Shown here: piece by piece, positions 45,349-56,839 of the stretch
Layout of the letters: every line of letters starts with the position of its first letter
Position numbering within the stretch: position 1 is the stretch's first letter
From: Agarophyton chilense
Taxonomy: Eukaryota > Rhodophyta > Florideophyceae > Gracilariales > Gracilariaceae
Assembly (NCBI GenBank): GCA_030374765.1
Contig: JARGXX010000138.1
Location: 1,240,001-1,304,000, forward strand
Length of the DNA stretch: 64,000 nucleotides
Direction of reading: 5' to 3'
Translations under genes and position numbers: made by a program
The notes under the pieces: generated by a model
Seen by the model: the letters and a program-made list of their open reading frames with translations, nothing else
Databases searched by the model: none
Told to the model about the DNA's origin: nothing

Positions 45349-48238
45349 GGCGTTCTCAGAGTTGAGGCTGACGACGCCCGAGGCGCCAATGCCTCGCTAC
45401 CAAGTGAAAATCCTGACAAGGAAGGACACCGCAGACGCGGACTCTAAACACCTCTGTGTTTTGCGTCGACCGTGGATACGGATTAGAAATAACCGGATCC
45501 CGGATAGAGTCTTGGTAATGGCCAAGAGTAACTACAAGGTTTACGCTGACCTTGGTCTGCACACGCAGTTTATGGTGAGATATCTCACTGTCCTGGATAC
45601 AGGTGCTGGGCCGAACTTTATTGTGGAATCGGTTTTACCCCCGCCATTGCGGTCACTCATCCGTTCTGAAAGGGTACCCGACGTCTCAGACGCCAATAAC
45701 AACCCGTTGAAAACGGTTGGTGTGATCGACCTGGTCGTCAGGCTAGGGCGGATGGTGGTTAAACTAACTTTTATTGTGTGCCGCTCGCTGGCCGCGCCAG
45801 TTATACTGGGATGTGACTACTGCGACAGGTTTGTCGACGCCATCCGCCCACGCCTTAAGCAGGTGGAACTTGAGGACGGATCGACCGTCCCCATTGTTCG
45901 TCAACCGCTGAAGCGGGCATCGGGGAAACACGTTCGTCTACCTGCTGCGCAGGAACCCACACCGGCAAACCGGGATTCTACGAAGCTACGCGTTGCCTCG
46001 TCAGTCACCATACCCCCGGAGAGCCAGGTTATGGTTTCAGTCAATTCCCGTCAACACGGTCTTCGGGTTGTTCAGCCCTTGCCCTCGTTGTACGAGAAAT
46101 ATCAGTTAACCGTTGCGAACGGAATCGTGCAAGTCACGCCGAATTCCCCTTTGAGGGTGTTGGTTGCCAATATGGGAAAGGCTCCCCAGACGCTGGCAAA
46201 GAACCAAGTCATTGGGTCTGTGACGCCGCACCCGCTCGCGATGTTCCCTACAAAGGTGACGGCTGCCGAAGTACTCTGAATAACTCCCTCTACCGAGGAT
46301 GGTCTCCCGGTATCCGGTGCAGAAACCTCGGGGGAGGCACAGCAGTTGGCGCTCGATAAAACCGTTAAGACGGATGCATTTCCGACCTCGTCGGTTCCCA
46401 CACCTGACACCAGGGCACAGCCTACGAGCTACGATAAGATAGACCCGATCAAGGCCCTCGAGGACCTGGACCTGAGTCATGTACCGGTCTCACACCGGGA
46501 CCGCTTACGCGGAATGCTACGCGAGTTTACCACAATGTGGGACGGCTCACTGGGTGAGATCAATACAACCGAACATCGGATAAATTTGCTACCGGACGCA
46601 CGTCCGGTTGCACAACCCCCTTACAGGGCGGGACCGAAAGCTGGGGAGGAGGAAGAATTTCAGGTGGACAAGATGCTCCGTGCTGGAGTCATCGAGCCCA
46701 CCCAATCCCCTTGGGCTTCACCGGTGGTGCTGGCCCTCAAGGCTGACGGAACGTGGCGGTTTTGCGTTGACTACCGCCGCCTCAATGCCGTCACCGTGAG
46801 GGACACCTACCCGATTCCGCGCATGGACGAGTGTATAGACTCGCTCGGGGACGCTACCGTGTTTACGGCTCTGGATGCTAACTGGGGCTACTGGCAAGTC
46901 CCAGTCCGGGAAGAGGACCGAGACAAAACCGAGTTTGTTTGCCACTCGGGTTCCTACCGCTTCAAGCGGATGCCGTTTGGTTTAACCAATGCACCGGCCA
47001 CCTTTCAAAGGGCAATAGACATACTGATGTCGCGTTTCAAGTCGCGCACGTGCCTTGTCTACTTGGACGACATCATTGTCTTTTCCAGAAACCTGGACGA
47101 TCACCTGACCCACGTGCGGGATGTGATGACCGTACTGCGAGACGCAGGAATAACCCTCAAGTTGAGGAAGTGCGAGTTCTTCACCGACACGGTGAAGTAT
47201 CTTGGGCACGTCATCCGTCCAGGACGGTTAATGATCGAACAAGTTCGTATCAAGTCCCTCTGCGAGGCGAAGGAGCCCCGTACTCAAACGGAGCTCCGAT
47301 CCTTTTTAGGTCTGGTCAACGTCTATCGACGGTTTATACCGAGTTTCTCGGATATCGCCGCTCCGCTAAACGCGCTACTGCGGAAGGGCCAGCCACCGAA
47401 GCTTGCGCCATTTACCACCGATCAGTCGGACTCTTTTCGCTCCTTGATTAAGGCAGTTACGACAGCTCCCATCCTATCCTTGCCCAAACCTGGGCTTCCC
47501 TACTCCATCGACACCGACGCTAGCGACCACCAGGTGGGCTGCGCACTGTTCCAAACCACCCCCGAGGGGGAACGCAAACCAATTGGCTATTGGTCCCGCA
47601 CGCTGAACGTCCACGAGCGCAACTACTCGGTCTCCGAGAAGGAGTGCCTTGCAGTGGTCTGGGCGCTATCCACTCTGCGCCCATACCTCATGGGCGTTCA
47701 TTTCACCGTGTACACGGACCATGTCTCGTTGAGGTGGCTGCTGAACATCGCAGATCCTTCTGGCCTCTTAATGCGGTGGCGCCTCCGCTTAGCGGAATTC
47801 GACTTCGAGGTCGTCTACAAAAAGGGTGTCCAGAACACCCAAGCAGACGCCCTTTCTCGATTACCTACGATAGGTGAAGCACTTTCCGACCCGGAGGTCG
47901 ACGAGATCCCGTGCTTTACCTTGGAAGGGGAAACACCGACGGAGTCAGATAGGCCCGAAACCGGGGAAGACACCATGGAAATGGATGAGCTACTCGCAGC
48001 GCGCGAGAATGAAACACCCGTACCCGGGACCTTTGTACCCATCTCCACCGAGGAGATGATCCGAGAACAGTTCGGCGACCCGTTCTGCACGTGCATACGG
48101 GCCCGCCTAAACGGTGGAGAGGACCTCCCGTTCGAGGTAAACGACATCGTTACCTCGTCCGGACGGTGGACCACCGATCCCAGATCGTGGTCCCCCACAC
48201 CCTGCAAACCAGGGTGCTCCACCTCTCACACTACCTGA
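45321..48238 (+). pseudogene. Element C pol: protease, reverse transcriptase, RNase H
   Basis: After the frameshift, protease shows LDTGAGPNFI (about 45595-45625). A single TGA (46277-46279) interrupts the frame before RT. RT has ADGTWRFCVDYRRLNAV, ALDANWGYWQVP, MPFGLTNAPATFQRA and the intact catalytic VYLDDIIVFS (about 47060). RNase H has SIDTDASDHQVGCALF, EKECLAVVWAL, YTDHVSLRWLL and NTQADALSRL, all key acids present. RT copies element RNA to DNA and RNase H removes the template. The frame drifts near 48165, where a one-base change moves the reading into the integrase frame. Apart from the TGA and this shift the enzyme looks functional. Confidence 0.85.
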
Positions 48239-50604
48239 CCCTCGGGGGACACTCCGGTGGGAGAAAACTTTATCTAACCCTGCGAAGGGACTTTTATTGG
48301 CCCGCTATGGCGGTTGATTGCTACGCTACGGTGCAGTTCTGCACCCAATGCGCAAAGAACCGGGTGAAACTCCGGAAGCACTCCAAACGGATGAAGCTTT
48401 TCCCCGCAAGGGCGCCCCTCGAGTTTGTCGCAATCGACATTCTCGGGCCTCTACTGAAGACGCGCAAGGGAAACAAGTTCCTCTTGGTTATCACTGACCG
48501 CTTTTCGAAGCTGGTGCGCACCGTACCTTTACGGAAGATCACCGCTTTCACGGTTGCGAACGCCTTCGTTACGCACTGGGCGTTCGTTTATGGCCCTCCG
48601 ATAATGGTTCTATCCGATAACGGTAAGAAGTTCGCCTCTAAGTTCTTTCAGGACGTCTGCCGCATCCTCGACGTTAAGAACCTGTTTACTACCACCTACC
48701 ATCCGCAAACAAACGGGCAGGTGGAACGCTTCAACCGCACCCTACTCGCGTCGCTACGCTCCTACGTATCCGATCACCCAATGACGTGGGACATTTATTC
48801 TGATGCTATCACCTACGCCTATAACACGCAGGTTCACCGGACAACCGGTCTGACTCCCTTCGAGCTTGTGCTCTCCAGGACACCCCCGCCAGTGGCGGTC
48901 GAACCCCAACACAGGGTCAATTCTTTCCCATCCGTGGGTCAATACCTCCTCAAGTGGAAGAACTGGCTTACCAAGCTCGTACCGGTCGCCCGGAAGTCCA
49001 TGGAACGTGCCCAGGCCGCCTACAAGCGGGATTTTGATAACCGCTTACGCGGACCACAAACGGCACCGCCCAAGCCGGGAACCTACGTGTTCGTTCGCCG
49101 GGAGTACTACAACCCCCGGACCGACAAGCGTCACAAGCTCTCGCCTGTCGCTGAAGGTCCGTTCCGGGTCGTGCCCTCCCTCCCTGGCCCCGTTGTGGTG
49201 GACAAGAACGGCGACCACGAATGTCTTTCAGAAGACCGCATCGTAGCCGCCCCACCGCCGCAGGCGGAAAACACATCAGCCCCCGTCGAAACGGCCTCGG
49301 ATATCACGGGTACAACGGTGGCACCACGCCCCGCCGTGGTACCGCACCCCTCACGGGGTCTCTCCGATATACCGACTTTATCGGAACCCCCGGCAATGCC
49401 GGAAACACCTGACCCTCGCGGCCGGCTACCCTTACGGGCGCCGCGCAGCGGTATTTATACCTGCCATGCGGTAAGCCCACCATCACCCGTCGCTCCGTCT
49501 AAGGAGGGGGAGGGGACCCGCTCAATCGCGGAAGCATCGCCGTCGCAACGGAAGTTTAACCGGACACCCCGGGCAAGGCCCCCGAGCGGGCAACCAGCAT
49601 CGTCGCCGGACGCCAAGCCGCTCCCGCGGGGCGCGGCGGTCAACCCGACCGCCACGCAACCCCGCAAGGGGGACCGAGGCGCTCGAAGACCCGAAGCCGA
49701 AAAGCGAGACCCTACGGACGCTCCGCATCGCGTGGAAGCAACTGAGGGCTCCCCGCACAACCGCGGTCGCACACCGAGCGTTTCGGTCGATACCGGTACT
49801 CCGGCGGGCGCTGCGCAAGCAGGTCTAGCGAGCCACTCCGTTGAGAACGGTACGAACTCCATGGGGGAAAAGGGGCGCGACGACAAGTCGAAAACCGCTT
49901 CCCTTGCCGAACAATCGGAGCCAACCGTCCGCGACGGTCCGACCACCCGTCCTCAAGGTCATGTGACCCGGGCGGGAGATCGGACCAATGGGCACCTGGC
50001 ATCCCGGTCACTGGCTGACAGCCACCCCGCGGAGACGGATCGCCGGGACGGTGAAGCACTCACCGCCCACGGCGCACCGCACGGCGGAAATGGCCCACCA
50101 ATGGGAACGCCGCATGCCGCAAATCAAGCGGAGGCCTCCAGCGAACCGTCACCAAGACGGAAGGACCCCCGCAAACTCGCGGTAAGAGCGGACTTCAGGG
50201 AAGCCCCTACCGCCCAGCGGAAACACAACCCGGCCGCGCCGGCAACTTCCGCGAAGCGGTACGGCAGCCCTGGCAACCCGGCAACAACCGCAGAGCAGAA
50301 TGACAAACCGGGTGACCCGGAACAGGCGACGACGAGCCCAGCACCACGCGGCGCTTAGGCTCGGGTCACCACCACCCGGCAAGGCCGGCAAGTTTACGTG
50401 CAGGAGTACGTCCTCGACCAAATCATCGGACATAGCTACGATGAGCACGGGATGCTTCAGTACCGGACCCGCTGTTACGGATACGGGCCGGAGTGGGACA
50501 CCCCGGAGCCCATCGAACACCTCCCGCGCTCCGCGGTAATGCGATACCACCGCCTTGCGGGGACCGCACTCCCAGCCACGCTGGTAAACGCCCAAGAGGG
50601 ATAA
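48166..50604 (+). pseudogene. Element C integrase, long linker and chromodomain
   Basis: H2C2 zinc domain at 48218-48360 (HYLTLGGHSGGRKLY, then CTQC). Integrase core with the catalytic acids in VAIDILGPL, VLSDNGKKF and HPQTNGQVERFNR (48430-48740). GPY/F module EGPFRVVP near 49160. A linker of about 370 codons, rich in Pro, Ala, Thr, Gly and Arg, follows to 50355. TAG at 50356-50358 interrupts the frame. The same frame then gives a chromodomain (50398-50560): EYVLDQIIGHSYDEHG, YRTRCYGYGPEWDTPEPIEH. Its first aromatic-cage tryptophan is Cys and the WEP tryptophan is Pro. Integrase inserts the cDNA and the chromodomain normally guides it to chromatin. Ends at 50604, 333 bp from the convergent antisense ORF. 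Confidence 0.85.
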
Positions 50605-50937
50605 ACCGTGAACACGGAATGGAATGGCTGATGGCGCCACGTGCCATCTTTGTCCATGCCCCAACGCGGGGAAGGAAGCAACCGCTCACGCTATCCCAAC
50701 GTCGTTGGTGGTCGTGCCAGTTACCTGGTCCGCGCGCGAAGCGCCCACTGTTCAACACGGAACTCCCAGCTAGGCTGGTTCCCTGCAACGCCGGAACCCC
50801 GGTAGAAGGCCGGTACCCCGGAAAGCAAGAAGCGGACTTGGGAAAGGGCGTCGGAAAGGCGACCCTCTTCTTTTTATTTCTCACTACTGGCAAGGGCGCC
50901 CTAGTGGCGCCGCCCTACATTCTACCGGAAGCTCCGG

Positions 50938-52711
50938 TCATTCCTCCACACGAGGTGGACCCCCGCCCAGGCGGTTGGCTAAGGCATCCCGCATGGCGGC
51001 CACATCACCCGAGATCTCGGAAGGGCGAAGCCCCACCTCCCGAAGGAAGCGCGCGATGACCTCGCCCCACTCCGCGCCAGCGGCAGTTGCGGGCGGGCCC
51101 GCCACCGATGGAGTCGGATAGGAATCCGTTCGCACGGCATCAGCAGCCCCAGATGGAGCCGCAGCACCGTATTCAACGCACTCCTCACCGGCCTCGCCGG
51201 ACTCGTCATCCTCCGTCGGAGCGTAACCCGGATCCTCCGGTTCGTTGTCGACCATCGGGTCACCATCCGCATAGCCGCGGTAATAGTCGCTCGGGTCGAC
51301 ATACCCTCGCGGGTGGTCGGCCGGGACTTCACGCGGCGCATGCCGGTTGGCTTCCGCTTCCTGGCGGCTGATCTCATGGTACTCCCAGGGGTCGAAGTAG
51401 ATGAAATCCCCCGCTAGCGCGGTATTCCTCCCGAATCCGGGGCCAGACCCGCGACGCGGTTGAATGCGTTAGGAGTTCTCCAGCGGGACCTCATCCCACT
51501 GGACCCCCTCCACAAAGTCGAGGAGGCCCAGCATCTCTTCTTCGTTCGCCTCGCCCCCGAGGGGGATGCGCATGTCCAAACGGCGGATCGCAGCCCGCAC
51601 ACGCGGTGGCACGTACCACAATCGGTATTGGTCGTACGCCTCAGCGAGGATAAAAGCCGCAGTGCGGACGGCACATTCGCTTACCACGACGGACCACCAC
51701 CCCGACTGGGAATCGTTCAAGAACGACGACCCTACATAGGTGAAGATTGGGGGCAGCTCAATGAAGCAACCCCAGCACGCCTCCAAGGAGGACCACCAGT
51801 CTGGGAGACTGACGTACCGACCACGTCGGTGAGCAGGCGCGATGCGCTAAATCTCCGTGTTCTGGTACGGTACGAAATACCCGGTCCGGGCCCGCCAACG
51901 CCGCTCATCGCGGATGAAGTTCTGACGGAAGTTCGAGCGCGACTGCCGCGGTTGGTAGCGGAACTCTGCCCGAAGAATCGGTCGTACCCAGCAAAGGGCT
52001 TCTTGCCGAGCGATCGGTGTGCCCCTCCAAGCGAGGGTTTCCAATCCGTTAAGACGGTCGCAGTACGACATTTCCTCGCGTGCGGTAAAGGTGGACGTCG
52101 AATTCGACCTCTGGCGGTATCGGGAACTCGAAAGGCGCCCGATGGTGCCTGAGATAAGCGATCCGCACAAGCGCGGCCTGAGCCTCGGCAGAGGATTCAC
52201 CGCGTCGGCGGAGTATGTGGTGTACCGGGATGGCGATACGATTACGCCAATCCCAGGACATGGTCACCACGCCGTGCAGGTCGCCCGGGAGCATCTCCGA
52301 ATTATCGGTGTAGGAGTGGATCAAATCCTCGTCGCGGACAGCCAATGGGTGAAACCAAGGCGCGTACCGCAACATCGCGGAGCCATGCAGAGTTCTCGGA
52401 TTTGCACCCACAAGGGCGTCGTAGGTCGGCCACTGCGGTGGGTCCGCCTGTCCGCGAAAGCGGGCGCCAATACGGCGGTCTTCGTACGCGAGGTTGGTAA
52501 CATCCCCAGGGTGGGGCGCGGACCGGAAGCCGGTGGAACCGCCAAGGGCGGGAGTCGCGGATGTGTTATGACGGTCGGGGTTGGACATGGTGCTTGTTGG
52601 TGTGCTGTGGTTGGAATCGGATGCGAAAAGCTTGCGTGGGATCCCTGGTGAAGGTGTGTTGGTTTCCGGAGACCCGGTGTCGGACGCGCTCTTATCAAGA
52701 CGAGCTGCCAT
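50938..52711 (-). pseudogene. Antisense ORF of gypsy element C (novel family)
   Basis: Reads on the opposite strand from ATG at 52711, only 48 bp inside the 3' LTR, to the stop at 50938: about 590 codons. The first part (52711 to about 52085) is one frame with a disordered Ser/Thr/Pro start, then AMLRYAPWFHPLAVRDEDLI and FEFPIPPEVEFDVHLYR. A one-base shift near 52085 leads into a second frame. This has only two stops (ending at 51847 and 51469) and contains YCDRLNGLETLAW, ILRAEFRY, LPPIFTYVGSSFLNDSQSGW, AEAYDQYRLWYVPPRVRAA, LLDFVEGVQWDEVP and GDFIYFDPWEYHEI. An acidic region and the C-terminal AEWGEVIARFLREVGL follow. Blocks match elements A and B. No domain recognised, no signal peptide or membrane helix seen. 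Confidence 0.7.
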
Positions 52712-52745
52712 ACCGACTTCCTCTTCGAGGTGTTCGCCCTGTCTT

Positions 52746-52758
52746 AAGGGGGGGGATA
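52746..52758 (+). promoter_or_regulatory. Polypurine tract of element C
   Basis: AAGGGGGGGGATA directly precedes the 3' LTR (TGAAGAGC at 52759). It primes plus-strand synthesis. Elements A and B have the same G-run plus ATA or GTA at the equivalent place. Confidence 0.85.
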
Positions 52759-53622
52759 TGAAGAGCAACGTCCTCCAGGGAGGTTTTTGGGGACTTAAGT
52801 TTTTTCCGGAGCCTCCGGCGTGCAACCTCGTTATGAGTAGGAGTAATCCGTTTTCACGGCGATGGCCGGAACGCCGGTGATGCACCGGCGGGACCGGGTG
52901 CCATACACGTGGCCGCAGCGCCCGCGCGACACGTGGCCGCCAGATTGGCCCGTTTGTTAGACGGACATTTAGCTATTTAGGATAGACTTTATTTATTCTA
53001 TTCTACGGTGACTACAGTACTTAGGCCGCCGGCCTCGTGGCCGCCGGTCCAGTAAAGTCTCCCCAAGAAGGGTGATCTTGGTCTTCCAGATCTTGGCTCT
53101 GGGTCGAACCGCCTGCGCGGATATACAACTCCTTACGGATGGATTTCCCGTGGTGCACGGCTTCCCAACCCCCTTGGACGTTCAAGCAGCCTTCGTGTGT
53201 TGGGTATCTATTCCCACTTTCGTGGTTCCGCCCGTGTATACGGTTTGCTACACCCGGCAGTGCCGGCTATTCCCGAGTCCCTTCCTGCGACTCGTGGTCA
53301 ACCTCGCCCTCTTGCCTCTGTTCCCATTTTCCTTCCCTTTTCCTCCCCTTCATTGGGCAATTCCCGCTCTTGCGGCTCGCACTGACACCTGTCGTACTCG
53401 CCACTCTCGTGGGTTTTGCCTCCTCAGAGGATACGCAAGCACCGCTTCGGCGGATATTCTCGGCTTCTTTCACCCTCCCTACGCCCGTCGCGACGGTTCG
53501 GCTCCGGCTTACACCCGGCATTGCGCGCCGATCCCTGGGAGGGCTCCACCGCGCCGGTTACCTCGTGAGAAGAAGATCCGGACGTCTTCGTAGGTTTTCC
53601 CCCTTGGGGGCATTGTCCTACA
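52759..53622 (+). repeat. 3' LTR of gypsy element C
   Basis: 864 bp, about 97 percent identical to 42228-43092, ending TCCTACA just before the flank CCATG. Confidence 0.95.
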
Positions 53623-54177
53623 CCATGCACTGAATCGCACGCATAAATTGCCTAGACAGTCGTAATATGTGCAGATCTTCAATTTAGACCTGAACGCAGT
53701 GCATTGAGTGGAAGGAGAGTACATAAGCATCTTCTTTTAATTGGCTCCCTCTTATCTCTACCACAGAAGAGATAAGAATTTTTCTGTTCAATAGGGTTAA
53801 CAGTTCCGAATTAAGGCAAACTGCCTTTTTCGGAACTTATGTTTTATGTCTATTCGAGCCTGGAAGAGTTTTATGAAGATTCGGCCTATGTTTCACAGAG
53901 TCACGGTATTCATGCTGATCCTCTTTTTCATCTGTCCAAGGAGGTGATTTAGCTTCGCATAAGAGCTTGAACCTTGGTGGTAGACCAGTTTGTGGCACTG
54001 GGCTCATCAATAAAATGAGTCAGTGTTGCACTATAATACATGTAGAGCTCATCAAATGATATTGTTTAGGCGTAGAGAAAAGCACAAATTAGTTTCAAGA
54101 TGTTGGTGTTTCAAATCTCTATACATACTGTAGAGCAACGCCCAGTTAGGGGATACTTGAAGATGCAACTCATAGAA
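53623..54177. other. No recognisable feature between element C and a solo LTR
   Basis: About 555 bp of moderately AT-rich sequence. A short inverted pair around a run of GTTCCGAATTAAGGC and TTTTTCGGAAC (about 53803-53837) could form a hairpin. No gene. Confidence 0.3.
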
Positions 54178-55047
54178 TGAGGATTGAACCCTCCGAGGGT
54201 TATGACTATGATCCCCTCTAAGGTGTGCTGAGGTGGCACTGTTTTCTGGTTAGAGTTCGCCTATGAAGGAAAGATTCGGATGGCCCATGGTTGGATTGGC
54301 CCCGTGATACACGTGGCTTAATTTTGGCACCGATTTTCGGATATTTGTTAGAACGTTGGACTTTTGGGCCCTGACAGTGGGATCTCCACGTGTATGGTCC
54401 TGAGCAGGTGTGCATTACTGTAGAGTTTAGTTAGTGGGCCCTACTTAGGGAGACGAGATCTGAAAGTCCGAAGCTCAGAGTAAAATGGTAACCAAGGTTG
54501 GTCTTCGATACCTTTAGAGGTTCTTCGTCGCCATCGTTTCGGCCTCACAACCCGGAACGGGCTCTGGTTAGCAACGCCTGCGTAGGGACACGACTCCACT
54601 TGGAGAGTGCCCACGTTTGGGTTCCGTGCAACCACCCCCTTGGGACCGCTCAGACGACCTGCGTGCACGATACCCCGTGGGGGTTCTGCTTACTTGTTGC
54701 GTGCTTTTTGTGTTTCCTTTCGAGGACAGGTTTTCGCCCCTGTATTGGGTTTCTTTTGTTGTTTCGCCCCTTTTCTGGTTCTCGGGTCCGGTGCCTGTCA
54801 GTGCCCGACCCTCGCCCCGTTTTTCCTCTTCGCCGGATTTTCCCCCATTCTTTGGGATACCCATACTCATTCCCGACCCAACGGTTTCTACCCCTCACCT
54901 CCGTCGGTACTGCCGGAATCCCCCGTGGGAGTTACACCCCACAATACGGGTGGAACGGAGGGCTCTGTGTCTGAGTCTGCCTCCCCCAGGGAGCAAGGCT
55001 TCGAACACCTTGAGAGCACTTCCCGTCGCCGGGTTTTGCTCCACACA
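54178..55047 (+). repeat. Solo LTR related to element C
   Basis: 870 bp from TGAGGATT to CCACACA, almost the same length as the element C LTR. It is alignable with that LTR in patches, for example GCCTGCG...CAACTCC against GCCTGCG...CGACTCC, and the run before CCCCCTTGG. Flanks TAGAA (54173-54177) and TACAA (55048-55052) are a target duplication with one mismatch. It is left by recombination between the two LTRs of a former element. Confidence 0.65.
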
Positions 55048-55052
55048 TACAA

Positions 55053-55430
55053 TGGATACATAGCAATATAAGTACTCAATGCGTACCAACTGAATGGACA
55101 TGAAGTGAAACATTTAAATATTTCTCAAGTTGTATCAAATTTTCATATAATAAGCCACTACATTTTTTTTTGAACAAGGTGTCATTCATATGTCAGCTTC
55201 AGCAGAACAAGCTATCATATTCATGGATGATCACTTTGGCACTCTCTTGAGCCATGGGCCTGTGTCTTAGCCGTTTTCTACTCTAGGACAAGAGAAGGTA
55301 CATTTTGTCCAGAATCCCCCTGATCCTGGAGATTTCCCATTTCTTAAGACATGCATAAAACACAAGTCTTCTGTCCAATTTCCGCCTTATTTTGGGGTCA
55401 CTCGAGAGCGATTCCAACACATAATCCATC
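55053..55430. other. No gene; probable left end of the Harbinger element
   Basis: About 380 bp of AT-rich sequence. Terminal inverted repeats of the Harbinger element were looked for and not found. Confidence 0.3.
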
Positions 55431-56561
55431 ATGATAGCCTCTGTAGCCGTCCAAAACATGACCACCGAATGTCGCCGTCGCTTCGTGATGGCCATTGCAG
55501 CCGTTCTTGCAACTGATGATTATGCGTCAGAGCTCATGGCCACGAAATTGCTTTTCTCAACCCTATCAATCGCTCTTCAATGGCTTTTCAAAACCGAAAC
55601 CCGACAAAGAACATCAAAAAGAGCGTGGAGGAGGATACGCAATGCCCCGTCATAGATTTTCAACAATGCCACAATCCATGATATTCTTGGAAGCTCATCG
55701 TGGAGAAGTCTTTTCCTCGTTTTGTACACTATATGCCAACGTCTCTCTCATGAACTTCGTCCAATTATTGAGGCCAAGAACTCAAGATTTCACAAGGCGT
55801 TGCCTGTTGAGTTAAATCTGGCAGCCTTTCTGCTATATGCAGGCAGATGCACTTGCGAGAAGGCAGCCTGTCTACTTGGCATAAGTCCAAGCACCGTATT
55901 GTCTAGTGTTCTTACTGTTTCCAGCGCGATCACAAAGAACTACGAAAACACTCTTCAATTTCCAACTAAAGAAGGAGGAGTTTTTTTGGCCATGAAAAGT
56001 TTTGAAAACATAAGTTGATTCCCATACTGTGTCGGGGCTATTGATGGAACCGATATAAAATGGAGTTCCTGTCCGGACGTGCATTATTATGAATACAGAT
56101 GCTAGAAAGGGAATTAAACCATTGTACTTTATGCTCTTTTTACGGCAAACCGAAGGTTTTTGTACGTGTATATTGGGAAGCCTAGAGTTTTGGGTGATTC
56201 AGAAATCTACAAACGATCCAGTCTGAAAAAGAATATCGATGATGGCACTTGGCTTGGTGCTTAGATTTTGGACCTCATGATCGCGAACGTATCGACTAGG
56301 CCGTATTTGATTGGTGATTGCGCTTTTCATTTGAGTCAATATGTGATGAAGACATGCACGGAGCCCGAAAAAAACGCCAACCCTGTACTTCGTACCTGGG
56401 ATGAAGTTCCCAGGAAGACGCGAAAAGGCTGTGTGATGTGCCTTTGGGATGCTCAAGCACCGCTTTACGGTTCTAAAAGAGGGCATAAGGCTTCACCACG
56501 AAGAGGATATCATTCGATTGATACTTTCCTGTTTGGTTTAAAACAACTGGACGATAGCTAA
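55431..56561 (+). pseudogene. PIF/Harbinger transposase (DDE_Tnp_4), broken
   Basis: A single frame of 376 codons from ATG at 55431, interrupted by about six stops (first TAG at 55653-55655). An N-terminal helix-turn-helix-like region (TCEKAACLLGISPSTV, about 55849-55896) is followed by the DDE core. PYCVGAIDGTDIKW holds the first Asp, KPRVLGDSEIYKRS the second, and PYLIGDCAFHLS the position of the third acidic residue region. KGN and LYALFTANRRF are also typical. The enzyme, related to HARBI1, cuts at a 3-bp target together with a Myb-like partner. That partner is the converging gene at 57434-56840. Stops make this copy inactive. Confidence 0.8.
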
Positions 56562-56839
56562 TGTTGAAGATATTGAAGCGTATTTATGTCCCCACAAAGA
56601 TGAAGACCCTAACGCTTCAGGAACCGCAGAGACAACGGCAGGCAAAAAGCAACGCCATGCCCTTCTTCACTACGTTCCGAACGATTTCGAAGAGGGGTAT
56701 TAATAGCTAAAACTTATATCCAAACGCTTTTATACACTGGGTGTCTTATCTCGCTTCTTGGTTCCCATTCGAAGCCCCGAAATTAGGTTTTACATTCGTC
56801 TCTTCCTGTTTCTATATAAATTCAGAGAGCAACTCATCA

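Larger units (their letters stand above)
42228..53622 (+). mobile_element. Ty3/gypsy element C (youngest chromovirus-like copy)
   Basis: 11.4 kb. LTRs at 42228-43092 and 52759-53622 differ at about 29 positions by eye, roughly 3 percent. Flanks CCTTG (42223-42227) and CCATG (53623-53627) are a target duplication with one mismatch. Primer-binding site and polypurine tract are in place. Coding order: gag; protease-RT-RNase H in the -1 frame; integrase, linker, chromodomain; then an antisense ORF on the other strand ending next to the 3' LTR. It inserted about 250 bp downstream of element B's LTR. A handful of stops and two or three frame changes make this copy inactive, but most catalytic motifs are intact. 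Confidence 0.95.

Noticed and set aside
49455..50893. Long minus-strand ORFs opposite the element C linker
   Set aside because: Unlike the true antisense ORF (50938-52711) they have no counterpart in elements A or B and mirror low-complexity codons.
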